Origin: Brachyhypopomus gauderio
Lineage: Eukaryota > Chordata > Actinopteri > Gymnotiformes > Hypopomidae
NCBI RefSeq assembly: GCF_052324685.1
Contig: NC_135222.1
Coordinates: 15,322,373-15,386,372, forward strand
Direction: 5' to 3'
Length of the DNA stretch: 64,000 nucleotides
Shown: positions 20,893 to 31,856 of the stretch, in pieces
Layout: each line of letters starts with the position of its first letter
How positions within the stretch are numbered: the first letter of the stretch is position 1
Notes under the pieces: generated by a model
Told to the model about the DNA's origin: nothing
The model's database searches: none
The model's input: only the letters and a program-made list of their open reading frames with translations
Position numbers and translations under genes: made by a program

Positions 20893-21085
20893 AGCCAGAG
20901 GAGGATGGGTTCCCCCCTGAGTCTTAGTTCCTCTTAAGGTTTCTTCCTCAACCTTTTAGGGGAATTTTTCCTTGCCACCGTCACCCTTGGCTTGTTCACT
21001 GGGGACTTGGACTCAGACACCCGTCAAGCTGCTTTGTGACAAAAACTTGTAAAAAGCACTATATAAATAAATTTTGATTGACTGA
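20893..21085 (+). mobile_element. LINE 3' tail (L2/CR1-like)
   Basis: Contains AGGATGGGTTCCCCCC, TTTCTTCCTCAACC, TTTTTCCTTGCCACCG and ends CACTATATAAATAAATTTTG with a short TTGA-type repeat, a tail seen widely in fish LINEs. A similar tail lies at 31469-31594. Confidence 0.6.
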
Positions 21086-22108
21086 GATGAAAACCTTCCC
21101 AGATACACAGCCTTCAAGATATTTAAGATCTAGAGACAATTAAGGAAAGACAAATACTGATATACCCACCCTCAGCTGTTGTGGACAATGAGGTATAATG
21201 CACCTGAGGGATTTGGCAAGTAAATATAAGAACAAGTGCTAACAAAAACATTCAAGAAACACTCAACTGTCACTGTATGCTGGTGACCTCTGGCACCCAG
21301 TCATGCACACACAAATACAGACAATCAACATAGTTTTTGCAACGTGGTGACATTCAGGAACAGTAATCACCGCGCGATGATCCGGAGATTAAGTGGATCC
21401 AAGAGCCGGCTCACACCACAAATAACCACAATGAACGCTGAATAGTGAGGGAGACAGGCTGACACAGGGAAACAGGAAAATCACCAACTTAAAAGACGCG
21501 GAATTACTACAATGCGTAAGACAGAAATAATCAATAAACATGAGGGGAAAAAATAAAGTAGAGTACGGGGAAGACTCAGCACGTAGTAAAATAGTAAACT
21601 CCACAACAAACGTGTAGGGAAATAAAGTAATAAAGAGAACTGAAAAGATCACAGAAATTACTTAACGCGCAAAACCAAACTAGACCGCAAACGTGCGGAA
21701 GAAAAAATAAAGAGAACAGAAAAGTTCTCGGAAAAACGGAAAAATACTCAACGCGAAAAAGAGAAAAACAACACCAGGGGAAGTAGCTGGCTGGCAGGCG
21801 GACTCTGCAACAAATGAAAAACCCTTCCCAAACTAAAGCAGAAATGGATAGGAAGAAAACAGCTGGGGGACAACTTGAGGAAGGCCAGGGAGTGGCGCAG
21901 GAGGTAAGTACTCGAATAATAACAGGAGACAAACAACAGACACAAGAGAAATGGTGGCGAAACACCAACAAATGTAACCAGGAACCAACAAGAGAGAAAG
22001 GGCTGAGCAACGTGAGGCATGGAGACATTCAGCAGTGATCTGTCACAATACCCTACCTTAAGTAGGAATGATAGCAGGTTTGACAGATCACTGCTGATTT
22101 CCGGAGTC
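21086..22108. other. Unassigned A-rich region
   Basis: About 1 kb of A- and GA-rich sequence with AACGCG words, reminiscent of the candidate LTR at 27483-28152, but without clear ends. Reading frames on the minus strand here look like chance. No gene seen. Confidence 0.35.
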
Positions 22109-23457
22109 TAGGGGTGTGTTTTAAAAAAAAAATCTTTCGATTCAAATCGATCTTCATTTGAATGATTCGATATCGATTTATGAAACCTGAGATCGATCTT
22201 TAGAATTAGCCAATTTTCCCAGGCATATGCGTACCGTTTTAACATCTCATGTTTTATCTCGCGAGATCATCTTTTTTTTCTCGAGCACCGCCACTTGGCT
22301 GGGGTGATCAGTTAAGCATGGCTGCAGCAAGAGTAAAAAAAATGTACCTCTGATCCACATCTATGATTCAATGAGTTACTAGTTCGCTCTGGCGCCAACC
22401 ACTGGCGAGCGATCGATCGCAATATAATACTTAATTTGTGTCCATTTTACACCGCCACCCCCTCCAGGTTCAAATCTCACTCCAAGCGATCTTAAAAAGG
22501 TGGCAACCCTGCAGATGTATGGTTACATTTTGCATTCAGAAACCATGATGGTAGGGAAGAGTTGGATAAAAGCACAGCCGTGTGTAAACTGTGCAACATG
22601 GAGGTGAAATATTGTGGGAATACCACAAATATGAGAAATCATTTAACGCGACACCATCCTGATATTCAAAAAACGCCAGAACCCAAACAAACTCCACTAG
22701 AGAAGGCATTTGCGATTAAACTATCTACAAGTTCTCCCTGTGCCAAAAAAATAACCGAAGTGCTTGAATTCCACCTTTTAAAGGTGTATGAACTCTGCAA
22801 ACATGACTATGTGCGGACCGCGCAAAGTTACAAAATTCGAGAGGTGCATGACCTCGTGAAGCGACAGTGCACGAGCGGAGCCACCGCGATTACGTCGTTT
22901 TCGGCGCACGGACACTCACGCCGGTTGCGATGCGTCAAGTATAAAGCTGTGAAGTTCTCAACAGCTGGCAATATTGTTACTGCAAAAAGGAGCTGTCTCA
23001 CTCCTCAACATGTTGATCAGCTCCTTTTCTTGCAGAAAAATTGGACAATCTCCAAGATGTCAGAAAGCAGTCATGAATAAATCTTAGTTTTTGGACCTTA
23101 ATGTTTACAATATTCAGAACTATGTTCATAAATGTTTTTGTTTTTTGTAAAAAAAAAACTTAATTTGCACTGTAAAAGGCTGTTCAAAACCGCTTTCAAT
23201 GCCTTTTCTGGTAAAGGAGCTATGTGGAAGAGTGTGCATTAATTGATATTTAAAAAAAGAATGTAACTGTTGTTCACAGTATAAACACTTTAAAAACATT
23301 AATATCTTAATACCTTTTAATAAAGTTTGAGTGTTCCTTCATTACAACATTTCACATTCAAACTACACTTTTTATTGTAACTGAAATGTCCCTACAAGAA
23401 TCAATATTGAATCGAAATCGAATCGAAATGGGAAATCAGTGGTGATACCCACCCCTA
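22109..23457 (+). mobile_element. hAT element, internally deleted, with BED-finger frame
   Basis: Inverted ends TAGGGGTGTG / CACCCCTA with ATCGATT-rich subterminal sequence (TTCGATTCAAATCGATC left; AATCGAAATCGAATCG right). About 1.35 kb against the 3 kb or more of autonomous relatives. No 8-bp duplication is evident. The reading frame inside joins the two ends of a hAT transposase. Confidence 0.75.
22520..23080 (+). pseudogene. Truncated hAT transposase: BED zinc finger fused to the C-terminal end
   Basis: The frame starts upstream with VWLHFAFRNHDGREEL and gives a BED finger (CKLCNMEV, then NMRNHLTRHH; Cys-Cys-His-His spacing as in ZBED proteins), which binds DNA. After residue about 60 it passes through an Arg-rich block derived from the module shared with 6520-6720 and 30345-30545. 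It ends in LTPQHVDQLLFLQKNW, like the C-terminal dimerisation helix of hAT transposases. The RNase H-like catalytic core is absent. The frame is open throughout, so a DNA-binding protein without catalysis could in principle be made; expression is unknown. Confidence 0.7.
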
Positions 23458-23582
23458 TGTGGGACCTTTTGAGGTTCCAAAGAGGAGGTCCAGTATTATC
23501 TTGATCGCCAGCTACTGGCGAGGGGCGGTATTGCACTGGAATATAACAGTTGTCGTTTTCCAAACAAATCTGAGTGTCCTTA

Positions 23583-23729
23583 GGCTAGCGGTGGTACGCT
23601 AACGGCAGCTAGCGTCGCCACAGTGGGCCGAAATTATCAAATAAAATTGGATAAATTATATATATTTATGTTTTAAGAATATTTTAGGCCCTCTGAGAGG
23701 GCGTAGAGGGCCCTGACGGTTCCCCACTG
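23583..23729. mobile_element. Deleted copy of the 19255-19959 MITE
   Basis: Matches the GCTAGCGGTGG block and then jumps to the AAATAAAATTGG...GGCCCTCTGAGAGGG block, with an internal deletion. It ends ACGGTTCCCCACTG, the inverted counterpart of CAGTAGCGAACCGT at 19255. Confidence 0.6.
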
Positions 23730-23738
23730 ATAGATATA

Positions 23739-25308
23739 TACACTGCTCAAAAAATAAAGGGAACACTCAAATAACACATCCTAGATCTGAATGAATGAAA
23801 TATTCTCATTGAATACTTTGTTCTGTACAAAGTTGAATGTGCTGACAACAAAATCACACAAAAATCATCAATGGAAATCAAACTTATTAACCAATAGAGA
23901 CCTGGATTTGGAGCCACAAACAAAATTAAAGTGGAAAAACACTACAGGCTGATCCAACTTTGATGTAATGTCCTTAAAACAAGTCAAAATGAGGCTCAGT
24001 ATTGTGTGTGGCCTTCACGTGCCTGTATGACCTCCCTACAACGCCTGGGCATGCTCCTGATGAGGTGGCGGATGGTCTCCTGAGGGATCTCCTCCCAGAC
24101 CTGGACTAAAGCATCCGCCAACTCCTGGACAGTCTGTGGTGCAACGTGACGTTGGTGGATGGAGCGAGACATAATGTCCCAGATGTGCTCAATTGGATTC
24201 AGGTCTGGGGAACGGGCGGGCCAGTCCATAGCTTCAATGCCTTCATCTTGCAGGAACTGCTGACACACTCCAGCCACATGAGGTCTAGCATTGTCCTGCA
24301 TTAGGAGGAACCCAGGGCTAACCGCACCAGCATATGGTCTCACAAGGGGTCTGAGGATCTCATCTCGGTACCTAATGGCAGTCAGGCTACCTCTGGTGAG
24401 CACATGGAGGGCTGTGCGGCCCTCCAAAGAAATGCCACCCCACACTATTTCTGTCCCAGTGCCAAACCGGTCATGCTGAAGGATGTTGCAGGCAGCAGAT
24501 CGCTCTCCACGGTGTCTCCAGACTCTGTCACATCTGTCATGTGCTCAGTGTGAACCTGCTTTCATCTGTGAAGAGCACAAGGCGCCAGTGGCGAATTTGC
24601 CAATCCTGGTGTTCTCTGGCAAATGCCAAGCGTCCTGCACGGTGTTGGGCTGTGAGCACAACCCCCATCTGTGGACGTCGGGCCCTCATACCATCCTCAT
24701 AGAGTCGGTTTCTTCTGTTTATGTAGACACATGCACATTTGTGGCCTGCTGGAGGTCATTTTTCTGGCACTGCTCCTCCTGTTCCTTCTTCCACAAAGGC
24801 TGAGGTAGCGGTCCTGCTGCTGGGTTGTTGCCCTCCTACGGACCCCTCCATGTCTCCTGGTGTACTGGCCTGTCTCCTGGTAGCGCCTCCAGCCTCTGGA
24901 CACTATGCTGACAGACACAGCAAACCTTCTTGCCACAGCTCGCATTGATGTGCTATCCTGGATGAGCTGCACTACCTGAGCCACTTGTGTGGGTTGTAGA
25001 GTCCGTCTCATGCTACCACGAGTGTGAAAGGACCACCAACATTCAGAAGTGACCAAAACATCAGACCAGAAGTGGTCTGTGGTCCTCACCTGCAGAACCA
25101 CTCCTTTATAGGGGGGGGGGGGGGGGGGGGGGGGGTCTTGCTAATTGCCTCTCATTTCTACCTGTTGTCTGTTCCATTTGCACAACAGCAGGTGAAATTG
25201 ATTCACAATCAGTGTTGCTTCCTAACTGAACAAGTTGGTTTCACAGAAGTGTGGTTGACTTGGAGTTATATTGTGTTGTTTAAGTGCTATTTTTTTTAGC
25301 AGTATATA
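23739..25308 (-). mobile_element. Tc1/mariner element, near full length
   Basis: The left end CACTGCTCAAAAAATAAAGG follows a TA. The right end reads inward as ACTGCTAAAAAAAATAGC and also lies at TA. Both ends continue in similar subterminal sequence (AACACTCAAATAACAC left, CACTTAAACAACAC right). The transposase lies on the minus strand. A 25-base G run sits at 25111-25135. Confidence 0.85.
23996..25011 (-). pseudogene. Tc1/mariner transposase, frameshifted
   Basis: Cut-and-paste transposase of about 340 codons. The N-terminal half (25011 to about 24700) has MRRTLQPTQVAQVVQLIQD, helix-turn-helix text [21 protein letters not shown], and basic linker [17 protein letters not shown]. The catalytic core shows FTDES near 24560, MQDNARPH in the C-terminal frame and SPDLNPIEHIWD, so all three acidic residues are still encoded. 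Frames change between the N- and C-terminal parts (at least one indel between 24700 and 24445), so no functional protein is expected. It ends MPRRCREVIQAREGHTQY. Confidence 0.85.
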
Positions 25309-26011
25309 TATATGTATATATATATATAAAAAAGAGGGGTCACTGTTCCGAACTAAACGCCTTGCTTTGATGGTGTCGTACGACGGAGCTCTCACAGGAG
25401 ACACTGTTGTAATGGTGTCCAGTGCTTTTCGATCTGGAAGATGGAGTCATTGCAGAATTTCTCTTCCACTCAGGCTATCCCCTTTCTCAATCTCAACAGT
25501 CGATTACAGAACTGATAAAGAAAAAATGTGCATTCAGACACAATATGTGGGTGTATGTGCGATAAAACCAGCAAATATATTTTCACTGGATGCAAATTCC
25601 TGCGAGCAGCCACCAAAGCTGCATGTGACCTAAAGGGTGCCACTGCAGTACAACTCTCAGACCCACAATTATAGGTAATTAACACTAGAAGCGCCAAAGC
25701 GCCGGTCATTTGACCGCTGTGACATCTAGATGCTAGATTTCGGATGGGGTCAATATAAATCTGGGGGGGGACATGTCCCCCCCGTCCCCAGTGCCATCTG
25801 CGCCCCTGGTTTAAACTGCATGCAAACATGGATTGTCTGCATTGTCTTATTGTCACACAGTCCTACATAGGGCATACTATCATAATGCCTATAGCATTAA
25901 TTCAAATTCAGTTCACAACAAAGCAACACAGGAGCACATGCCATGTACAAAATTCTGATATGATCTGCCTTTGATTGTGATACTTGATCTTTGCGCAAGT
26001 CAGTACCAATC
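25309..26011. other. Unassigned sequence with MITE fragments
   Basis: A TA-rich start, then no recognised gene. TTAACACTAGAAGCGCC near 25679 resembles a piggyBac-type end. 25725-25807 matches the right half of the hAT MITE at 29789-29936 (GATGCTAGATTTC, ending CCATCTGCGCCCCTGG). Confidence 0.4.
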
Positions 26012-26281
26012 AGATAAATTGCAGAACGTTATTATAGCTCACAAACAGGTTTCAGATACATACATTGTAGTTGAAATGATTTTCTGATCGCTGTGTTCTT
26101 TATTGGCAAATGGTCTTTAGTGTGAATGTCTGACTTTATACTGGTTGAAATGACTACATGTGTTCCATTTTCAATGTGTGCACCATGACACAGCACATCT
26201 GAAGCTGCATATGGAAAGCCAAAATGGTCACGGTGTATCTGGACTTCAGCCTCGGCGGTTTAGCAGTCCTGGTCATCTTCA
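26012..26281 (-). pseudogene. Partial second copy of family-92 glycosyltransferase gene
   Basis: About 270 bp that align closely with 33300-33570 of the glycosyltransferase gene, in the same orientation. Blocks shared are AGAACGTTATTATA, TGTGTTCTTTATTGGCAAA, GGTCTTTAGTGTGAATGT and CACCATGACACAGCACATC. At the place where the main copy changes frame, this copy stays in frame (residues SIKSDIHTKDHLPIKN). Homology ends abruptly on both sides, so it is a fragment left by a partial duplication or by deletion. Confidence 0.8.
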
Positions 26282-27149
26282 TCCAGCATACTATTATACC
26301 AAACTGACTGCAATAAAGGCAAACCCTTCTTATGTCCTGAGTTCTATCAGCCCACTAAACCATTGACACCTTAGAAACCTTGACATCATCTACAGAAACA
26401 CACTTGGAATGGCCCCAAAGCAAAAGGAAAACTTCAGCAAACCATTATGCAATCCACCAGTTCATCCTTTCCTTGGTGTCAGTCTACCAGTTTCTGCCAG
26501 TAAACAGCAGACCTCAAGAAAAAGCCTGTATATCCTATGAATTACATACAAAAGTCAAAATTAAAAAAAAAGGAAAAACGAACTACAGATCATGGAAAAA
26601 ATATATCATGGTACAGTCCCTGACTCCTCCCTTTGGGCATGTCTGTGTGTGCCCAAATCATTAGTGTCTTAGTGCGTTCATTAGTGTCTGTGTACGCCCA
26701 TGTGTGTGTTTGCTGTTTATGGGTTTGTCTCTGTTACTTGTCCCTATTTCATTGCAACTGTTACGTGTTACTGTCTGTGTATGTCTCATCCGTGTTCATT
26801 GTCACTCGTTGTCTGACTTGTGACGTGTGTATTGTCTCATTTATCTATTAGTGCCAGTGTTCTCAAGTCTCACGCATTGAGCGTGTGACACACGCATTTT
26901 ACCGTATTCACAAGCTCTCACGTGTCGTGGAAATTTTCTAATAAATGGATGAGGACTCAGACGTGATTAAAATGATTGATTTAATAAGACAAAAATCACG
27001 CAGACATGAGAGTCTCATTCAAGCATGACACTCTGAAGGAAGAGGGCAGTCCTCTTCCCTTTTATACACAGTTCAACAGTTCTAACAGGCAAGTTATTAT
27101 TAGCACAGCATGTACCAAAACACAGGTATCCAGCAGGCTACTTTTACCT

Positions 27150-27180
<31 letters not shown>

Positions 27181-27482
27181 ATCTCCTAATATGGACTCTC
27201 CTAGAATTAGTGGAAGAAACTGGTGTATCAATAGAATGCAAAGACAGCTGAATCCCAGGATAGTGGACTAGTGACACTCAGTTGACAAAGTGCTCTGACC
27301 CTCTGCACTTTGCCTGACCTTGGCCATAGTATGGAACACATGAGCTAAACCTGGTTACACTGAATCACACTAAGTCAGTATGTAGTCCTTCTGCTTAGCC
27401 AAAATGGACAAATACTAACTCATAAGTATTATAATAATCTCTAAATATAATCTAATCAATGATAATTAATCAATAATCGCGG
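26282..27482. other. Intergenic sequence, no gene seen
   Basis: Holds a (GT)n run (about 27152-27180) and, at about 26860-26935, a segment beginning GTTCTCAAGTCTCACGC that matches the hAT MITE end at 55368-55450. No supported coding region. Confidence 0.45.
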
Positions 27483-28152
27483 TGTCGCGCTGGTTTTGCG
27501 GTGTGTAGAACTCAAGTGCGAACCCAAAATAATAAATGCCAAAAAACAGCAAACTGAAACCTCCGCGGTTGCGGGAAAACTAAAACAAAAACCCAACAGG
27601 GAAAACTCAACGGTACGGAGAAATCAGCGTGCAGCGGCAATCAGGTAAGTAAACGAAAAATACGCGGATTACAATCAACGTGTCGTAGCAGAGAAAAAAC
27701 AGGGGAGAACGAAAAACACACGGAGTACAGCTCAACATGTCACAGGACAAATAAGAGACGAGGGAGAAGAAGTGAAGTTCAAGGACAAGTCCTTGAACTT
27801 CTACCGGGGTTACCCGTCGATCTGTCGGCCAGAACACTGGCAGACAAATCAACATAGAGAAACGAGGAAAAAGGGAAAAACGGGTAAGACAAAACGCAGG
27901 AGAAGGAGAACAACTGAGAACACTCGGCGGAAAAATGAAAACAGGCGAATAAAACGCAGGAGCGACGAGAACGAGAGAAATGGCTGGGCTGTGAGCGCAT
28001 AGGCAACAAACAACAGCAATGAGCTGCTGAAGTTGCCCATTCTAAATAGGCTACAAACAGCTGTAACCTATCGCGCTTGATTACCTCCGGGTCTAGCTCG
28101 CGGGCTCCTCCTGGTGGCGGCAGGAGGAGTGCGTCTGGACCCAACCCTGACA
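27483..28152 (-). repeat. Candidate solo LTR
   Basis: Read on the minus strand it begins TGTCAGGGTTGGG and ends CCAGCGCGACA, that is TG..CA with short inverted TGTC/GACA ends, 670 bp. No target duplication could be matched and no poly(A) signal is obvious, so this is tentative. Confidence 0.4.
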
Positions 28153-28464
28153 CTTTATCAATGTCAGAGAGGTGCAGAAAGCAACCTTGTCATGCAGGTG
28201 TTTGGTGGAGTGAATTGATGTAATGTTTTTTAAATAAAAAGAGGGACATCTTCCAATGGGATATAATGATGTCATACTCCAACTTGCATAATGATGGATT
28301 TCAATTTACATATATTGCTTGTTGGGCATTCTCTGGGGGGTCACTTTCTGGAGGGTGTCTCAGTAAAATTTGTTAAACTTATCTGCAATAAAGAACAGGA
28401 CCTGTTGCATCTGCATGTTCATTCTTATTTGCATTTTTAAACTACATAAAATGGAGGGATTTCG

Positions 28465-28647
28465 GAGCACAGCAAGGTGGTCTGGGTTCGATTCTCCACC
28501 ACTCAATGTGGAGTTTGCATGTTCTCCCTCTGCCTGCGTGGGTTTTCTCTGGGTACTCTGGTTTCCTCCCACAGTCCAAAGACATGCGTGTTAGGTTGAT
28601 TGGTCACTCTAAATTGCCCGTAGATGTGAGTGTGTGCATGTGTGTTG
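28465..28647 (+). mobile_element. tRNA-derived SINE, 5' segment
   Basis: Shows a polymerase III B-box-like GGTTCGATTC (about 28485-28494) and a body with GAGTTTGCATGTTCTCCC, GGTTTCCTCCCACAGTCC and AAATTGCCCGTAG, the layout of a common fish SINE. The A box is truncated. It is split by the hAT element at 28648. Confidence 0.7.
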
Positions 28648-29388
28648 CAAGGTTATAATCGTTAACGAAAACGAACGAAAAAACGAAAACTGATATTGAA
28701 AAAACATTTTCGTTAACTGAAATAAATAATAACGGTAATTAAAAGAAAAAAATGATAACTAACTAACTATATTACATGTTTAGAAAACTAACTAAAACGT
28801 TCTGAAATTATAGCTAGGATACCCTTCATTTTCGTATTTGTCAGTTTATTTATAAGTCTTGTGGACTGATATGAAATCGATTTTTTTGACTAGAAATTTT
28901 ATATTAGCTGACAGAAGCGTACGACACCTCATGGTCCGTCACCTCTCTTGTTTAGAACTCCTGCGCGCCATGCTAACCTGCAAAATTACAACAAAAGTTG
29001 GGAGAAAACGGCGAGTCCTGTATGGGATTTTTAAAATATGACTCCACTACAAGACATGTAGTCTTTCTCGTAAACAGATGATAAAATATATGGAGTAGTT
29101 CTCAAGAGGAAAACACCCACGAATCTCAAAGCTCACACAATAAGGCTAACTGTCAGTGCCTTGGCAAGATAACCTCTGAGTAGCTCTGCCGAAAGAGAAG
29201 GACAATCCTGGCTAGGTAACACCGGGAAGGAGAACTGTAATGGACCATCTTCACTAGTGATCAAATAGCTGCTGGTTAGTTAATGTGCAGAAAAACTGCA
29301 AGCGGGTGGAAGCACTAGTTAATGTGTTGAGACTGGACGTCAACACAACTGTGTGACTCGATCGCTTTCAAAAAGTTTGGCTTTTTAC

Positions 29389-29493
29389 TAGAGTAGGGCC
29401 GTTAACGGCGTTAGCACCGATAACGGCCGACCACTAATTAAATTTAATTCGCTTGCAGACCGTTTCGTTATCGGCGTTAACGGCCCACCACTA
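29389..29493. mobile_element. 105-bp hAT MITE
   Basis: Ends TAGAGTAGGGCCGTTAACGG and its inverted form CCGTTAACGG...CCCACCACTA, with perfect 8-bp duplication CTTTTTAC (29381-29388 and 29494-29501). Nearly the whole element is a palindrome. Confidence 0.85.
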
Positions 29494-29788
29494 CTTTTTA
29501 CAGGAACCAAAATCAGGTTACGCTCCTATGCAGCCCCGTCGACAGGGGGGGACAACCGGGTCTGTTGTCCTGGGTCCCAGGGCCAGGGGGGCCCATCAAA
29601 GAGCCCAACAGTTTATTTTTTTATTTAAAGTCTATAATTTTAAATATAATTTTGAAATCTTTGTACTCAAAATAAGCTCAATGGCTAAAATATATGTTTT
29701 TTACCTATCTGCATATTTTCCATTAAGTGCATACACCCCCGCCTCCCACTGAAAAATGGTTGGATCCAGCACTGACTGTAGCCGGCTG

Positions 29789-29936
29789 CATGGGCGCAGA
29801 TGGCAATTCAGAAGTGAGGGGGACCAAGCTGTACAATATATACATTTATGCTTGTAGATGCTAGATTTCAGATGGGGGTCAATATAAATCTGGAGGGGAC
29901 ATGTCCCCCCTGTCCCCAGTGCCATCTGCGCCCCTG
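29789..29936. mobile_element. 148-bp hAT MITE
   Basis: Inverted ends CATGGGCGCAGATGGCA / TGCCATCTGCGCCCCTG and perfect 8-bp duplication GCCGGCTG (29781-29788 and 29937-29944). The right half is found again at 25725-25807. Confidence 0.9.
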
Positions 29937-30019
29937 GCCGGCTGGTACCCGCCGAACAGCGGGAAGTACAGTGGTGGATAGTTAAAGTAAACAGAAATCT
30001 GGAGCGCAGAAAAGAAAGG

Positions 30020-30560
30020 AAAAACATTTACCTGACGAATTTTAATGATGCATTGTGTTCCAGGTTTGAAAGAATTGAGGCTAAAGTACTTGAAAATTGT
30101 AACTACTTCGTTTCACAACAAATATCTGTCTGACTGAACAGTTCTCTTGTATTACGTTATAATTCCAGAACGAAACATGAGAGAACATGAAGACGTTACG
30201 ATTGGGCGTTTTGAAAATAAACAACCATTAAATAATGTGATAAAAAGCTAATAATTTTGAATAATTTCGAGTATATGTATAAATATTTAACTTAATTAAG
30301 TTTAACGTGCTGGGAAATATTGAAATGGACCTTTAAAGTGACATACAAGTGCAGGTGTATGAACCCTGCAAACATGACTTTGTTCATTGCGCTGAAGCGC
30401 GGCGCGCACGAAGTTCCAAAATTCGAGAGGTGCATGACCTCGCGAATCGACAGAACGTGAGGCTCTCGCGCACGGGTGGTGCCACTGCGATTACGTCATT
30501 TTCGCCGCGCGGACCATCGCGCCGCTCGCGACTTGTCAAATATAAACCAGTCAGCTGTCA
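30020..30560 (+). repeat. Module shared between different hAT elements
   Basis: Matches 6226-6720 over most of its length: AACATTTACCTGA, CAACAAATATCTGTCTGACTG, GAACGAAACATGAGAGAAC, TGCTGGGAAATATTGAAATG, then a CpG-rich block with AATTCGAGAGGTGCA. The CpG-rich part is also at 22757-22950 and the first part, inverted, at 18690-18955. This copy ends in AAATATAAACCAG, TATA-box-like. Confidence 0.75.
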
Positions 30561-31106
30561 GAAACAGCTTTGATGTGTGGCTATACTATATGACCTAACA
30601 CAAGGATTGTCTGCTACAGAGGAAATTCAAATGATGTAACGGGGGGGGGGGGGGGCACATGAAACTTTCTTGTCCCAGGCCCCAGCAAGACTGTCAACGG
30701 GCCTGCTCCTATGTTTGTGTCTGTCCTAGTCTGGCAATTTTCAGCAGCAATATTACACATTTTGCAATTAAGGCTTCTATCTTGTGGACTCTTAGTTGTT
30801 CAACAGTAATTGAGTGCACATTTTAAATGGTATCTTTTGATGAGTTTTTATTACACAATATTTACTTTGAACTTTTTGAATCCTGTACCTGACAAATAAC
30901 CCAAAGTATATAAAAAACTAAAACTAATACTGGAACTAATAAAATAAAAATAATAAATAATAAAACTAATAAAACTAAAACTAAACTTTAAAAAACTAGC
31001 AAACATGCTCCAAAAATAATTAAAACTAACTGAATTAGGAAACAAAAAAGTCACAATGAAATAAAAACTAAACTATAATGAAAAATCCAAAACTATTATA
31101 ACCTTG

Positions 31107-31230
31107 GTGTGTTGGCCATGTGGTGGACTGGTGACCTGCCCATGGTGTACCCTGCCATCGCCCAGTGATGCTGGGATTGGCTCCAGCCCCCCCGTGACCC
31201 AAAAGGTCACTCAATCTATGTAGGAATAAA
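31107..31230 (+). mobile_element. tRNA-derived SINE, 3' segment
   Basis: Continues the SINE after the hAT insertion: GACTGGTGACCTGCCCATGG, GTGTACCCTGCC, then GGGATTGGCTCCAGCCCCC. The GTGTGTTG at its start is the second copy of the target duplication. Confidence 0.7.
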
Positions 31231-31468
31231 GTTGTTAAATAATGGATAAAGTTATAATGGAGTTATAAATATGTAATTTATTAAAATTTCAACAGAGGCC
31301 CTCTGGTGTTTCCTTAATTGCTGTGATTGAGTTGATGCACAAGTTAGCTATGTTAATTTGCAGGTATGAAAAAAATATGAATTTTTTATTAGCCAGAAGA
31401 AAGAGTACAATCTCACAAGAGGCATCAGTGCAAGTTTGATCAAACATTAGACGCTTGAGAGAGACATG
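31231..31468. other. No gene seen
   Basis: AT-rich intergenic sequence without recognised repeats. Confidence 0.4.
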
Positions 31469-31594
31469 AGTAATTCCTTGCCACTGTCACCCCTGGCTTC
31501 CTTATTAGCAATCTTGACCGCATGCGCTTGTAAAGCTGCTTTGTTACATGTGTTATAGCGCCTTTTACATGAATAAATTTGACTTGACTTGTCA
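31469..31594 (+). mobile_element. LINE 3' tail, diverged
   Basis: Contains ATTCCTTGCCACTGTCACC, TGTAAAGCTGCTTTGTTACA and ends ATAAATTTGACTTGACTTG; same tail type as 20893-21085. Confidence 0.55.
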
Positions 31595-31856
31595 TGAGGA
31601 GACAAGAGAAAGGGGTAGATAGGGAGAGGGTGGATAAGATGGGAGGGGGTAGTTAAGGAGAGGGGTCAGCTCAGAGCGTTTTCAACACCTGACTTTGATG
31701 CCTACTCAGAGGAACAAGGCACAAATAGGCATATAAAACAAAATCAGAAACAATATAAAAAGTAACTATACAAACACCTTCACATCTCAAACAATCTTCA
31801 TATAACAGGCTAAATGTAAATGGTTTTTTAATTATTGGAGATATTTCTTAATCTTA

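Larger units (their letters stand above)
28648..31106. mobile_element. hAT-type element of 2.46 kb inserted in the SINE
   Basis: Inverted ends CAAGGTTATAAT / ATTATAACCTTG and a perfect 8-bp duplication GTGTGTTG (28640-28647 and 31107-31114). The ends are followed by AACGAAAA- and AACTAAAA-rich subterminal sequence. No transposase frame. It contains two MITEs with their own duplications, a 15-base G run (30641-30655) and the shared hAT module. Confidence 0.9.

Noticed and set aside
21576-22028. A 150-codon membrane-like minus-strand frame
   Set aside because: Its hydrophobic Phe/Ser/Leu content simply reflects the A-rich plus strand; no start context, homology or repeat boundary supports it.
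27779-28153. A 124-codon minus-strand frame as a gene
   Set aside because: It lies wholly inside a candidate LTR and has no recognisable domain.
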